The notes under the pieces: model-generated | What the model was told of the DNA's origin: nothing | The model's input: only the letters and a program-made list of their open reading frames with translations | Databases searched by the model: none | Assembly: GCA_038532735.1 (NCBI GenBank) | Contig: JBCBAC010000004.1 | Location: 124,001-188,000, forward strand | Reading direction: 5' to 3' | Length of the DNA: 64,000 nt | Source of the DNA: JAHTBL01 sp038532735 | GTDB taxonomy: Bacteria; Pseudomonadota; Alphaproteobacteria; Rhodobacterales; Rhodobacteraceae | Program-made: the position numbers and the translations under genes | Shown here: in pieces, positions 16,151-24,795 of the stretch | How positions within the stretch are numbered: position 1 is the stretch's first letter | How the letters are laid out: each line of letters opens with the position of its first letter

Positions 16151-17548
16151 ATGATCCCCGTTCAAGGATATGAAGGTCGCCGCGTTGCCGTTCTGGGGCT
16201 GGGCCGGTCCGGTCTGGCCGCCGCCCACGCCTTGCGGGCCGGCGGGGCCGAGCCGCTTTTGTGGGACGACAGCGCACCCGCGCGCGAGAAAGCCGAAGGG
16301 GAGGGCTTCACACTCCAAGATCTGCGCAAACAAGGCGCGTTCGAGGATATCGCGGCCCTCATCATCTCCCCCGGCATCCCGCATCTCTACCCCGCGCCCA
16401 ACAAGGTGATCGCCGCGGCCTATGAGGCGGGCGTGCCTGTGGACAACGATATCGGCCTCTTCTTCCGCTCCTTCGCCACTGAGGAATGGACCGGTTTTGA
16501 CACCACCCCGCGTGTGATCGCGGTGACGGGCAGCAACGGCAAATCGACGACCTCCGCTCTGATCCACCACATTCTGGCAGAGGCCGGACGCCCCACGCAG
16601 CTGGCAGGCAATATCGGGCGCGGTGTTCTGGATATCGAGCCCGCCCATGACGGCGAGGTCATTGTGCTGGAGCTTTCCAGCTACCAGACCGAGATCGCCC
16701 GCGCGCTGACCCCGGACATCGCTGTCTTCACCAATCTCTCCCCCGATCATCTGGATCGCCACGCCGGGATGGGCGGGTATTTCGCGGCCAAGCGGCGGCT
16801 ATTCTCTGAAGGCGGTCCGGATCGCGCGGTGATCGGCGTGGACGAGGCCGAGGGGCGCTATATCGCCAACCAACTCTCCGAAGGGCCGGGGGATGATCGG
16901 GTGATTGCGGTCTCGGTTGATCGCAAACTGACGGGGCCCGGCTGGCAGGTCTTCGCGCGCAAAGGGTTCTTGTCGGAATACCGCAAGGGGCGGCAAACCG
17001 GCTCGATTGACCTGCGCGGCATCGCCGGCCTGCCCGGATCGCATAATCATCAAAACGCCTGTTCCGCCTATGCCGCCTGCCGCGCGCTGGGCTTGGGGCC
17101 AAAGGTCATCGAGGCAGCGTTTCACAGCTTCAAGGGCCTGCCGCACCGCTCGCAACTTGTTGCGGAACAGGACGGCGTGCGCTTCGTCAATGACAGTAAG
17201 GCCACGAATGTGGACAGCGCCGCAAAGGCGCTGGCGGCGTTTGAGAACATCCGCTGGATTTGTGGTGGATTGGAGAAAGAAGGCGGTCTGTCTGGTCTGG
17301 CCCAAGGGTTCGTCCATGTCCGCAAGGCCTATGTCATCGGGCGCGAGGCAGAGGCGTTTGCCCGCCAGTTGGACGGGGTGGAAGCAGTGGTCTGCGAAAC
17401 GATGGACCGGGCGGTGGCGCAGGCCGCTGCGGATGCGGAGGCGGGCGATACAGTTCTGCTGGCCCCAGCAGCGGCGAGCTTTGATCAGTATGACAGTTTC
17501 GAGACGCGGGGCGAGGATTTCATTCGTCTCGTCCGTGATCTGCATTGA
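16151..17548 (+). CDS. murD: UDP-MurNAc-L-alanine-D-glutamate ligase MurD
   Basis: Cytoplasmic addition of D-glutamate to UDP-MurNAc-L-Ala. The product is 465 residues. The N-terminal nucleotide-sugar domain has VAVLGLGRSGLAAAHAL, the ATP loop VTGSNGKSTT lies near residue 126, and NLSPDHLDRH and the C-terminal NDSKATNVDSAAKAL are standard for MurD. ATG 16151 (MIPVQGYEGRRVAVLG) lies four bases after the SDR stop; the frame is open for 14 codons further upstream but would overlap the SDR gene. A FkbM-type methyltransferase follows 44 bases downstream. Confidence 0.95.
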   Translation: MIPVQGYEGRRVAVLGLGRSGLAAAHALRAGGAEPLLWDDSAPAREKAEGEGFTLQDLRKQGAFEDIAALIISPGIPHLYPAPNKVIAAAYEAGVPVDNDIGLFFRSFATEEWTGFDTTPRVIAVTGSNGKSTTSALIHHILAEAGRPTQLAGNIGRGVLDIEPAHDGEVIVLELSSYQTEIARALTPDIAVFTNLSPDHLDRHAGMGGYFAAKRRLFSEGGPDRAVIGVDEAEGRYIANQLSEGPGDDRVIAVSVDRKLTGPGWQVFARKGFLSEYRKGRQTGSIDLRGIAGLPGSHNHQNACSAYAACRALGLGPKVIEAAFHSFKGLPHRSQLVAEQDGVRFVNDSKATNVDSAAKALAAFENIRWICGGLEKEGGLSGLAQGFVHVRKAYVIGREAEAFARQLDGVEAVVCETMDRAVAQAAADAEAGDTVLLAPAAASFDQYDSFETRGEDFIRLVRDLH

Positions 17549-17592
17549 TTGAAGGTTGCGAAGACAGGCAGGGATGAGCAAGGCGAGATAAG

Positions 17593-18372
17593 ATGAGCAC
17601 TTTGATAGAGATGAACGACCGACGCTTCAGCGTCGAAGAAGGCGCACATGGTCGGTTCTGGCGCAAGCTGAAGAAGGGCGTTTGGGAACCCGAGACATTT
17701 GAGGTCTTTGACGCTCAGATAGATCCCGACGCGTTGATGATCGACGTAGGCGCGTGGATTGGCGCAACTTGTCTTTACGGGGCGCAGCTGGCCAAACGCT
17801 GTATCGCTTTTGAGCCTGACCCGATTGCCTTCGCCGCGCTGGAGAAGAATGTCGCCTGTAATGCCGATACCGATTGGGTGGACCGGCTCAGCATCGTAAA
17901 CGGCGCTGTCAACAAAGACGGCAAGAGCTTCAAGCTGGGCGCGCGAAATGAGGGTGGCGATTCACAGTCCAGCGTGCTTTTTGGCGACCGCGAAACGACT
18001 TGGACTGTGAATGCGCAGCGTCTGGATGAGGTTGTCAAAGCCCATGCAGATGCGGATCAGCCGATTTTTCTGAAGATCGATATTGAGGGTGGGGAATATG
18101 ATCTCATTCCCGAGATTGCGCCGGTTCTGGCCGATCCGCGCGTGCGGGCGTTCATCTCTTTCCATCCGATGTTGCTGCGCAATGCGTTGACGGCGGAAAA
18201 GGGTGATGAGGGTTGGAAACCGGGATTTGTCGACGCGCATATGGCGGCTTTGGCCGCCTTGCCATGGGACAAAGATACCACGTTTCTTGATGGTCAGGGT
18301 CGCAACCGCGCGGCCTTGGAACATGTTTTGCAAAAGCGCTACAAGTTTCCACGTCAATTGCTGATCGCGTAA
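17593..18372 (+). CDS. FkbM-family methyltransferase
   Basis: 259 residues. A SAM-binding Rossmann core is visible: IDVGAWIGATCLYGAQLA (motif I, about 50), AFEPDPIAFAALEKNV (motif II), and KIDIEGGEYDLIPEI (FkbM signature, about 160). Proteins of this family O-methylate sugars, lipids or secondary metabolites; the acceptor is not predictable. It follows murD on the same strand with GAGATAAG just before the ATG, so it may be the last gene of the first dcw transcript. The next gene runs the other way and their stop codons are two bases apart. It has no known role in peptidoglycan synthesis. Confidence 0.85.
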   Translation: MSTLIEMNDRRFSVEEGAHGRFWRKLKKGVWEPETFEVFDAQIDPDALMIDVGAWIGATCLYGAQLAKRCIAFEPDPIAFAALEKNVACNADTDWVDRLSIVNGAVNKDGKSFKLGARNEGGDSQSSVLFGDRETTWTVNAQRLDEVVKAHADADQPIFLKIDIEGGEYDLIPEIAPVLADPRVRAFISFHPMLLRNALTAEKGDEGWKPGFVDAHMAALAALPWDKDTTFLDGQGRNRAALEHVLQKRYKFPRQLLIA

Positions 18373-18374
18373 GG

Positions 18375-19580
18375 TTACGGGATCCGCGCGGTCCCTCTTG
18401 CTTGGATCGCTTGGCCCGCCGCCCAGCCCGACGACCACGCCCATTGGAAGTTGTAGCCGCCCAGCCAACCGGTGACATCTACGACCTCGCCGATGAAATA
18501 GAGGCCGGGGATGTCTTTCGCCTCCATCGTTTTGGAGGACAGCGCATCTGTATTTACGCCGCCCAGTGTGACTTCGGCCGTGCGGTAGCCTTCTGAGCCA
18601 TTGGGTTTCAGCGACCAGCCCGTGACGGTTGCGACCAGATGATCGAGTGCCGTGTCCGCCAGATCCGCAATATTGCCCGACAGCCCTGCAGCTCCTGCCA
18701 GATGCTGCGCTAGCCTTGCGGGCAGCAGATCGCCCAGCACGGTGCCGACCTGACGGCGGCCGTTTTCGTGCCGTTTGGCTTTCAGCGCGGCTTTCAGATC
18801 AGTGTCAGGCGCGAGGTTAACGGTGACAGGATCACCTTCGCGCCAGAAGCTGGAGATTTGCAGGATCGATGGGCCTGACAGGCCGCGATGGGTCATCAAC
18901 AGACCTTCGTCAAAACTGGTGCCGTTGCAGCTGACGCGGGCCGGGGCCGAAAGGCCCGCCAGCGGTTTGAGATCGGCCATGATGTCTTCGCCAAAGGTGA
19001 GCGGCACAAGGGCAGGGCGCGTCTCAATCAGGGGCAGGCCAAACTGTTTGGCGATCTGATAACCGAAGCCCGTTGCGCCCATCTTGGGGATCGACTTGCC
19101 GCCGGTGGCGATGACGATGTTCGCGCAGGTCAGTGTCTCTCGCTTGCCATCCTGCTCCACCTCCACCGCGAAGCCGCTCTCGGTCTTCGCGACCGACAGC
19201 ACAGAAGTGCGCAACCGCAGCTCTGCACCCACTTTCTCCATCTCGGCCAGCAAAAGCGCGATGATGTTCTTGGCAGAATGGTCGCAAAAGAGCTGGCCCA
19301 GCGTTTTTTCATGATAGGCGATCCCGTGCTGCGCCACGAGGTCGATGAAATCCCACTGCGTGTAGCGGCTCAGCGCGGATTTGCAGAAATGTAGGTTCTG
19401 GCTGAGGAAGTTCTCAGGCGCTGCATACATATTCGTAAAATTGCAGCGCCCACCGCCGGAGATGCGAATTTTCTCGCCCGGCGCTTTGGCGTGATCAATC
19501 ACCAGCACGCCCGGGCCTGCATGGGCCGCGCACATCATGCCCGCAGCACCTGCGCCTAATATGATCGTCCTGAACTGCAT
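18375..19580 (-). CDS. HI0933/BaiN-family FAD-dependent oxidoreductase, reversed inside dcw
   Basis: 401 residues, as usual for the HI0933 (YhiN/BaiN) flavoproteins. The dinucleotide-binding loop IILGAGAAGMMCA is at residues 6-18, the family signature ISGGGRCNFTN near 42, IATGGKSIPKMGATGFGY in the middle, and the C-terminal GEVVDVTGWLGGYNFQWAWSSG. The function of the family is poorly known; one clostridial member (BaiN) acts on bile acids. ATG 19580 is chosen because the Rossmann motif starts at once; the open frame upstream is nonsense-like. Lying on the opposite strand between murD and ftsW, it splits the dcw cluster into two transcription units. Confidence 0.88.
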   Translation of the reverse strand: MQFRTIILGAGAAGMMCAAHAGPGVLVIDHAKAPGEKIRISGGGRCNFTNMYAAPENFLSQNLHFCKSALSRYTQWDFIDLVAQHGIAYHEKTLGQLFCDHSAKNIIALLLAEMEKVGAELRLRTSVLSVAKTESGFAVEVEQDGKRETLTCANIVIATGGKSIPKMGATGFGYQIAKQFGLPLIETRPALVPLTFGEDIMADLKPLAGLSAPARVSCNGTSFDEGLLMTHRGLSGPSILQISSFWREGDPVTVNLAPDTDLKAALKAKRHENGRRQVGTVLGDLLPARLAQHLAGAAGLSGNIADLADTALDHLVATVTGWSLKPNGSEGYRTAEVTLGGVNTDALSSKTMEAKDIPGLYFIGEVVDVTGWLGGYNFQWAWSSGWAAGQAIQARGTARIP

Positions 19581-19722
19581 CGCCGCCTTGTGGGCAATCC
19601 GCCGGTTTGCGTCAATCGGCTTATGGCCCGCAGTTTTTCTAGCCAAATCGCGCAACACGCGGTAGAGTTGCAGCCAGACCCCGCAAAGGGGCGTGATTGA
19701 GGCAAGTTGGCGGTAAATATCC

Positions 19723-20889
19723 ATGACTGAGATGGTCTATGGCTCTCTCCCATCGCGGGACGGGGAGCCTATTCTTCCCAAATGGTGGCGCACGATTGAT
19801 CGCTGGACTTTGTCTGCGATTTTGGGGCTCTTTTGTATCGGTCTGATGCTCGGTTTTGCGGCGTCCCCACCGCTGGCCGCGAAGAACGGGTTTGAGCCGT
19901 TTCACTACGTGATCCGCCAGACCATTTTCGGTGGCATGGCGCTGACCGTGATGCTGCTCACCTCGATGATGTCGCCGTCTGTGGTGCGCCGCCTCGCGGT
20001 CCTGGGGTTCATCGCAGCCTTCGCGGCGTTGGCCTTCCTGCCGCTTTTCGGAACTGACTTCGGCAAAGGCGCCGTGCGCTGGTATTCGCTGGGCTTTGCA
20101 TCGATCCAACCGTCCGAGTTCCTCAAACCCGGCTTCGTCGTCATGGCCGCTTGGATGTTGGCAGCATCTCAGGAAATAAACGGCCCGCCCGGCAAAACGC
20201 TGTCCTTCGCGCTCACGATCATCATCGTGTTCCTGTTGGCGATGCAGCCCGACTTTGGCCAAGCCTGCTTGATCCTGTTCGCATGGGGCGTGATGTATTT
20301 CGTGGCAGGCGCACCAATGATCTTGCTGCTGGGCATGGCCGGCATGGTGCTTTTCGCAGGCACGGTCGCTTATTCTAACTCAGAACACTTCGCCCGCCGG
20401 ATCGACGGTTTCCTGTCGCCCGACGTCGACCCGACCACACAGCTTGGCTACGCGACCAATGCCATCCGTGAAGGCGGGTTCTTTGGCGTCGGCGTCGGCG
20501 AGGGCCAGGTGAAATGGTCGCTGCCTGATGCGCATACAGACTTCATCATCGCCGTGGCGGCTGAAGAATACGGCATGATCCTTGTCGGCATCATCATCGC
20601 GCTTTACGCGACTGTCGTCGTCCGCTCGCTCATGCGTTTGATGAAAGAACGTGACCCGTTCATTCGCCTTGCCGGCACCGGCCTGGTTTGCGTTTTCGGC
20701 ATTCAGGCGATGATCAATATGGGCGTCGCCGTGCGCCTTCTGCCCGCGAAAGGCATGACGCTGCCCTTCGTCAGCTACGGCGGGTCTTCGCTTATTGCGG
20801 GGGGGATCGCGGTTGGCATGTTGCTGGCCTTTACGCGTACAAGACCCCAAGGCGAAATCGGAGATATTCTCCTCAGACGCGGCAGGTAA
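19723..20889 (+). CDS. ftsW: Lipid II polymerase / division protein FtsW
   Basis: SEDS-family septal glycosyltransferase that polymerises lipid II together with FtsI. The product is 388 residues with about ten membrane spans. Typical blocks are GAVRWYSLGFASIQPSEFLKP without gaps, the MQPDFGQA motif, and the C-terminal YGGSSLIAGGIAVGMLLAF. The preceding gene is reversed, so ftsW and the genes after it need a promoter within 19581-19722. I see no clear -35/-10 pair there, only a small CCCC-N5-GGGG hairpin at 19679-19691. ATG 19723 is used; another ATG three codons later is possible. murG starts four bases after the stop. Confidence 0.95.
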   Translation: MTEMVYGSLPSRDGEPILPKWWRTIDRWTLSAILGLFCIGLMLGFAASPPLAAKNGFEPFHYVIRQTIFGGMALTVMLLTSMMSPSVVRRLAVLGFIAAFAALAFLPLFGTDFGKGAVRWYSLGFASIQPSEFLKPGFVVMAAWMLAASQEINGPPGKTLSFALTIIIVFLLAMQPDFGQACLILFAWGVMYFVAGAPMILLLGMAGMVLFAGTVAYSNSEHFARRIDGFLSPDVDPTTQLGYATNAIREGGFFGVGVGEGQVKWSLPDAHTDFIIAVAAEEYGMILVGIIIALYATVVVRSLMRLMKERDPFIRLAGTGLVCVFGIQAMINMGVAVRLLPAKGMTLPFVSYGGSSLIAGGIAVGMLLAFTRTRPQGEIGDILLRRGR

Positions 20890-20893
20890 GAGC

Positions 20894-21985
20894 ATGAGCA
20901 AAGCGCCCCTTCTGGTGATCGCGGCCGGTGGCACAGGCGGGCATATGTTCCCCGCCCAAGCTCTGGCCGAAGCGATGCTGCGCAAGGGTTGGCGCGTGAA
21001 GCTCAGCACCGATGCGCGCGGCGCACGCTATACCGGCGGCTTTCCCCATGTTGTCGAGATAGAAGAGGTCGCCAGCGCCACGTTCGCGCGCGGCGGCGCA
21101 CTCGCAAAAGTGATGGTCCCGCTGCGGATCGTTCAAGGCACAATCAAGGCGATGTTTCAGATGATGCGCGACCGGCCTACGGTTGTGGTTGGCTTTGGCG
21201 GCTATCCCGCGATCCCCGCAATGGGGGCCGCAACGGCGCTGCGCCTGCCGCGCATGCTTCACGAGCAAAACGGCGTGCTGGGTCGTGTTAACCAGCTTTT
21301 CGCCAAACGCGTCCATCGCGTGGCCTGCGGCACATGGCCGACCGAACTGCCCGACGGTGTCGAAGGCGTTCCCGTCGGCAACCCCGTGCGCGCCGCCGTG
21401 ATGGAGCGGGCAGGGGCCGCCTACATTCCGCCTGGCGACTACCCGATGTCGATCCTTGTGATCGGGGGCTCTCAAGGTGCGACGATCCTGTCGGATGTAG
21501 TGCCGCCCGCGATTGCCGCCTTGCCGATAGAGATGCTGAAAAACATCCGCGTCAGCCATCAGGCGCGTGACGCCGATCATGACCGCGTTGTCGCGTTCTA
21601 CGCCGAAAACGGCATCACCGCCGATGTGCAGCCCTTCTTCAAGGACGTCCCGAAGCTGATGTCCGAAGCGCAGCTGGTGATCAGTCGTGCGGGCGCGTCC
21701 TCCGTCGCCGACATCAGCGTCATTGGGCGCCCCTCGATCCTGATCCCCTATGCCGCCGCCGCGCAGGATCACCAGACCGCCAATGCCCGCGGCCTTGTCG
21801 ACGCCAATGCCGCAATCCTCATCCCCGAAAGCGCGCTGTCTGTCGAAAGCCTGTCGCAACAGATCGCGGCCGTGTTGTCGGATGAAAATGCCGCATTACA
21901 AATGGCGCTTGCAGCGTTAGGACAAGGCCGCCCGGACGCGACGGACCGACTCGTCGCCTTGGTTGAGGATTTACAGAGCGCCTAA
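20894..21985 (+). CDS. murG: UDP-GlcNAc transferase MurG
   Basis: Peripheral inner-membrane glycosyltransferase (GT28) that adds GlcNAc to lipid I, giving lipid II. The product is 363 residues. AAGGTGGHMFPAQAL at residues 8-22 is the N-terminal G loop, VGFGGYPAIPAM and HEQNGVLGRVN follow, and the C-terminal domain has VIGGSQGA and the UDP-binding SRAGASSVADISVIGRPSIL. ATG 20894 lies four bases after ftsW; the upstream open frame lies inside ftsW. It is co-transcribed with ftsW and murC. Confidence 0.96.
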   Translation: MSKAPLLVIAAGGTGGHMFPAQALAEAMLRKGWRVKLSTDARGARYTGGFPHVVEIEEVASATFARGGALAKVMVPLRIVQGTIKAMFQMMRDRPTVVVGFGGYPAIPAMGAATALRLPRMLHEQNGVLGRVNQLFAKRVHRVACGTWPTELPDGVEGVPVGNPVRAAVMERAGAAYIPPGDYPMSILVIGGSQGATILSDVVPPAIAALPIEMLKNIRVSHQARDADHDRVVAFYAENGITADVQPFFKDVPKLMSEAQLVISRAGASSVADISVIGRPSILIPYAAAAQDHQTANARGLVDANAAILIPESALSVESLSQQIAAVLSDENAALQMALAALGQGRPDATDRLVALVEDLQSA

Positions 21986-22027
21986 GCGCCGAAAATGAGG
22001 AGTAGCACGATGGACGGAGACCCCAGA

Positions 22028-23425
22028 ATGAACGCAGCGACGAAACTCCCGGGCGACGTGGGGCCCATTCATTTCGTAGGCATCGGCGGCATCGGCATGT
22101 CGGGTATCGCCGAAGTGCTGCTGAACCACGGCTACACGGTGCAGGGCTCTGACCTGAAAGGCTCCAAGATCACGGATCGTCTGAAAAAGCTGGGGGCCGT
22201 GGTGTTTGAAGGCCAGAAGGCCGAGAACCTTGAAGGGGCAGAGGTCGTCGTGATCTCATCTGCGATCAAACCCGGAAATCCTGAGTTGGACGAGGCCCGC
22301 CGTCTGGGCCTCCCCGTCGTGCGCCGGGCCGAGATGCTGGCCGAGCTGATGCGTCTGAAGTCCAATATCGCGATTGCGGGGACGCACGGCAAAACCACCA
22401 CCACCACTATGATGGCAGAGCTGCTGGTTGCCGGTGATCTCGACCCCACCGTCGTCAATGGCGGCATCATCCACGCCTATGGCTCGAACGCGCGGATGGG
22501 GCAGGGCGAGTGGATGGTTGTTGAGGCTGACGAGTCCGACGGCACCTTCAACCGTCTCCCCGCCACCATCGCCATCGTCACCAATATCGACCCCGAGCAT
22601 ATGGAGCATTGGGGTGATTTCGACACCCTGCGTCAGGGGTTCCTCGATTTCGTCTCCAACATCCCGTTCTACGGTCTGGCCGTCTGCTGCACCGACCATG
22701 CCGAGGTGCAATCGCTGGTCGGCAAGATCACCGACCGCCGCGTGGTGACCTATGGCTTTAACGCGCAAGCCGATGTGCGCGCTGTGAACCTGACCTACAA
22801 GGCAGGCGTCGCGCATTTCGACATCGCCCTGCAGGCCGAGGAGATGGTGATCGAGGATTGCTCGCTTCCTATGCCCGGCGATCACAACGTCTCTAACGCT
22901 TTGGCCGCCGTCGCCGTCGCCCGCCATCTGGGCATGAAAGCCGAGGAAATTCGCGCAGCCTTGGCCGCGTTCGGAGGCGTCAATCGCCGCTTCACCAAAG
23001 TGGGCGAAGTGGATGGTGTTACCATCATCGACGATTACGGCCACCATCCGGTTGAGATTACAGCTGTGCTGAAAGCTGCCCGCCAAGCCACCGAAGGCCG
23101 CGTCATCGCCGTGCATCAGCCCCATCGCTACTCGCGGCTGCATGATCTCTTTGATGACTTCTGCGCCTGCTTCAACGATGCCGATGTTGTCGCGATTGCG
23201 GAGGTGTTTGCCGCTGGCGAGGACCCCATCGAAGGTGCCTCCCGCGATGATCTGGTCGCGGGCCTCATCCGCCACGGCCACCGCCACGCCCGCGCGATTG
23301 TGTCCGAGGACGACCTCGAACGGCTCGTCCGCGAACAGGCGCGCCCCGGCGATATGGTCGTATGTCTCGGCGCAGGCACGATCAGCGCGTGGGCTAATGG
23401 CCTGCCCGATCGTTTGTCGCGATGA
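22028..23425 (+). CDS. murC: UDP-MurNAc-L-alanine ligase MurC
   Basis: Adds L-alanine to UDP-MurNAc, the first peptide step of precursor synthesis. The product is 465 residues. HFVGIGGIGMSGIAEVL at residues 11-27, the P-loop AGTHGKTTTTTM near 118, VVEADESDGTFNRLP, and VDGVTIIDDYGHHPVEI are all MurC hallmarks. I use ATG 22028 (MNAATKLPGDVGP) because close relatives start so and GGAGA lies before it. ATG 22010 with GAGGAG upstream is a reasonable alternative that would add six residues. An AT-rich double hairpin follows the stop. Confidence 0.94.
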   Translation: MNAATKLPGDVGPIHFVGIGGIGMSGIAEVLLNHGYTVQGSDLKGSKITDRLKKLGAVVFEGQKAENLEGAEVVVISSAIKPGNPELDEARRLGLPVVRRAEMLAELMRLKSNIAIAGTHGKTTTTTMMAELLVAGDLDPTVVNGGIIHAYGSNARMGQGEWMVVEADESDGTFNRLPATIAIVTNIDPEHMEHWGDFDTLRQGFLDFVSNIPFYGLAVCCTDHAEVQSLVGKITDRRVVTYGFNAQADVRAVNLTYKAGVAHFDIALQAEEMVIEDCSLPMPGDHNVSNALAAVAVARHLGMKAEEIRAALAAFGGVNRRFTKVGEVDGVTIIDDYGHHPVEITAVLKAARQATEGRVIAVHQPHRYSRLHDLFDDFCACFNDADVVAIAEVFAAGEDPIEGASRDDLVAGLIRHGHRHARAIVSEDDLERLVREQARPGDMVVCLGAGTISAWANGLPDRLSR

Positions 23426-23470
23426 AGAGTTTTCAGAAAACTCTTCCAAGAAAATTCTGAATTTTCTTGG
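23424..23470. terminator. AT-rich tandem double hairpin after murC (copy 1 of a repeated element)
   Basis: Two perfect inverted repeats stand side by side: arms GAAGAGTTTT and AAAACTCTTC (23424-23446, 3-base loop) and arms CCAAGAAAATT and AATTTTCTTGG (23446-23470, 3-base loop). T/A-rich arms allow termination in either direction. A close relative occurs after recN (34464-34507). Here it sits inside the cluster, so it probably weakens rather than stops transcription into the DUF2484 genes. Confidence 0.6.
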
Positions 23471-23492
23471 TCTCAAACGATAAGACGCTGAT

Positions 23493-23747
23493 ATGAGCCT
23501 GTCCCTCATCCTCGCCGCGCTCTGGGTGCTGGCCGCGACTGTTGTCGCCGTGCTGCCGATGAAGCACCAATACGCCCCCGGAATCTTGCTCCTGATCGCC
23601 GCCCCTTTTGGCATCGCGTATATCGGAGCCCAACACGGCTGGATCTTCGCCGCCCTCGGCCTTGCCGCCTTCGTCTCGATGTTCCGCAACCCCCTGCGCT
23701 ACCTCTACAAACGCGCCCGCGGAGAACACCCCGAGATCCCCAAATGA
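23493..23747 (+). CDS. DUF2484 small membrane protein, first copy
   Basis: 84 residues. Two or three hydrophobic segments (SLILAALWVLAATVVAVLP, PGILLLIAAPFGIAYIG, GWIFAALGLAAFVSMF) end in a basic cytoplasmic tail with RNPLRYLYKRARGEHPEIPK. It resembles DUF2484, a family found mainly in Rhodobacterales and without known function. It overlaps the next gene, a shorter paralogue, by four bases. Its place between murC and murB suggests a role at the envelope, but nothing in the sequence shows which. Confidence 0.75.
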   Translation: MSLSLILAALWVLAATVVAVLPMKHQYAPGILLLIAAPFGIAYIGAQHGWIFAALGLAAFVSMFRNPLRYLYKRARGEHPEIPK

Positions 23748-23992
23748 CCCCCTCCCTTATCGCCGCCTGCCTCTGGCTGCTCATTGCCAACATCGCCGCA
23801 ATTGTTCCCAGCAAAGACAACCACTGGACCCGCGCCTATGCGCTGATTGCCGTGGGCGTACCGATTGTGCTCTGGGTCTGGTTGGACGCTGGGATCTGGT
23901 GGGCGTTGGGTGTTTTGTTAGCTGGCAGCTGGCTGCTGAAATGGCCGGTGATTTATGCGTGGCGGTGGGTGAGAGGGACGTTCAAGCGATAG
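23744..23992 (+). CDS. DUF2484 small membrane protein, second copy
   Basis: 82 residues. It has the same plan as the preceding gene: LIAACLWLLIANIAAIVPSK, two further hydrophobic segments, then WPVIYAWRWVRGTFKR. Alignment by eye supports an old tandem duplication (both begin S-L-I-x-A-x-LW and end with a basic RY/YAWR tail). The ATGA overlap with the first copy points to coupled translation. Function unknown. Confidence 0.75.
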   Translation: MTPSLIAACLWLLIANIAAIVPSKDNHWTRAYALIAVGVPIVLWVWLDAGIWWALGVLLAGSWLLKWPVIYAWRWVRGTFKR

Positions 23993-24131
23993 GGTGAGCG
24001 ACACAATGAGGCCACACACTTTACCTATGAATTCGCGAATATCGATAACTGACGTTCTGTTTCGTCACTTACATGACGCCACTGCGCGCCGAACCGGATT
24101 TCAAGTCAGTTTGCAAAAAGGGTTTAAGCCA

Positions 24132-24644
24132 ATGAAGAGTACTCTTATCGCCATCGCTTCAACAGTGATGTTGCTTCTGGCGCCTATGGTAAAAGCACAA
24201 ACGCTTATCGGACCCAAAGTCGATGAAAGTTTTGCAGTACACGGATTTGCGGAAGTGATGACCAAAAGCGGCGAGACTGGTTTCTTGTCGGTCGTTTACT
24301 TCAAGAAGTTCAAATACAAAAACAAGATTGCGATATGCGGTGCTTACACCGGGTCGGTCTTCGATAGCCGAAACAATAAGCTGTTTCTCCGCGGTGGGCG
24401 CATCGGCTCAAAGTTCGCCTTGGTTACGAACCTGACATACCTGCAGCGCCTTGAGGACTTTTCGCAACAACAAACGCGCGGAAAAGCTGTCCCGGGCGGC
24501 GAGTTATTCGAAGCGACGCTGCGCTACGGGAAGGGTTTGCCGACCCGATGCAAGGTTTCAAACAAGACATGGTCGCCAGAATATACAGAGCCAGATCTTT
24601 GGATCCGTATTCCGACAACCCGCACTGTCATGAGGAAGGGCTAA
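24132..24644 (+). CDS. Exported protein of unknown function
   Basis: 170 residues. MKSTLIAIASTVMLLLAPMVKAQ is a clear signal peptide with cleavage after AQ or MVKA, so the mature protein is periplasmic. The rest is lysine-rich and mostly beta-like (GETGFLSVVYFKKFKYKNK, ICGAYTGSVFDSRNNKLFLRGG) with two cysteines that could pair. I recognise no family. The region is less GC-rich than its neighbours and the gene sits between DUF2484 and murB, where most dcw clusters have nothing, so recent acquisition is possible. ATG 24132 is chosen for the signal peptide; the frame is open upstream to 23994. Confidence 0.6.
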   Translation: MKSTLIAIASTVMLLLAPMVKAQTLIGPKVDESFAVHGFAEVMTKSGETGFLSVVYFKKFKYKNKIAICGAYTGSVFDSRNNKLFLRGGRIGSKFALVTNLTYLQRLEDFSQQQTRGKAVPGGELFEATLRYGKGLPTRCKVSNKTWSPEYTEPDLWIRIPTTRTVMRKG

Positions 24645-24736
24645 ACCTGTAGCTACTAGGATCGTATTGGGTATCGAAGGTCTCTTAGCTACGAGGTTTG
24701 ATGCGTCGTTTCTCCCGAAAAAATCAAAACTGCCAC

Positions 24737-24780
24737 TTGCGGGATCGGGCTGCGGTGCTTGCATACAGTTGATCCCGCAA
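24737..24780 (+). promoter_or_regulatory. Perfect 10-base inverted repeat just before murB
   Basis: TTGCGGGATC (24737-24746) and GATCCCGCAA (24771-24780) form a strong stem with a 24-base loop, ending 15 bases before the murB ATG. No T-run follows, so a terminator is unlikely. It could be a dyad operator or an RNA hairpin acting on murB translation. Confidence 0.45.
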
Positions 24781-24795
24781 CTACCACCCACCCCC

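Noticed and set aside
19581..19722. Promoter for ftsW
   Set aside because: A promoter is needed here by gene orientation, but I could not pick a convincing -35/-10 pair by eye, so I did not list one.
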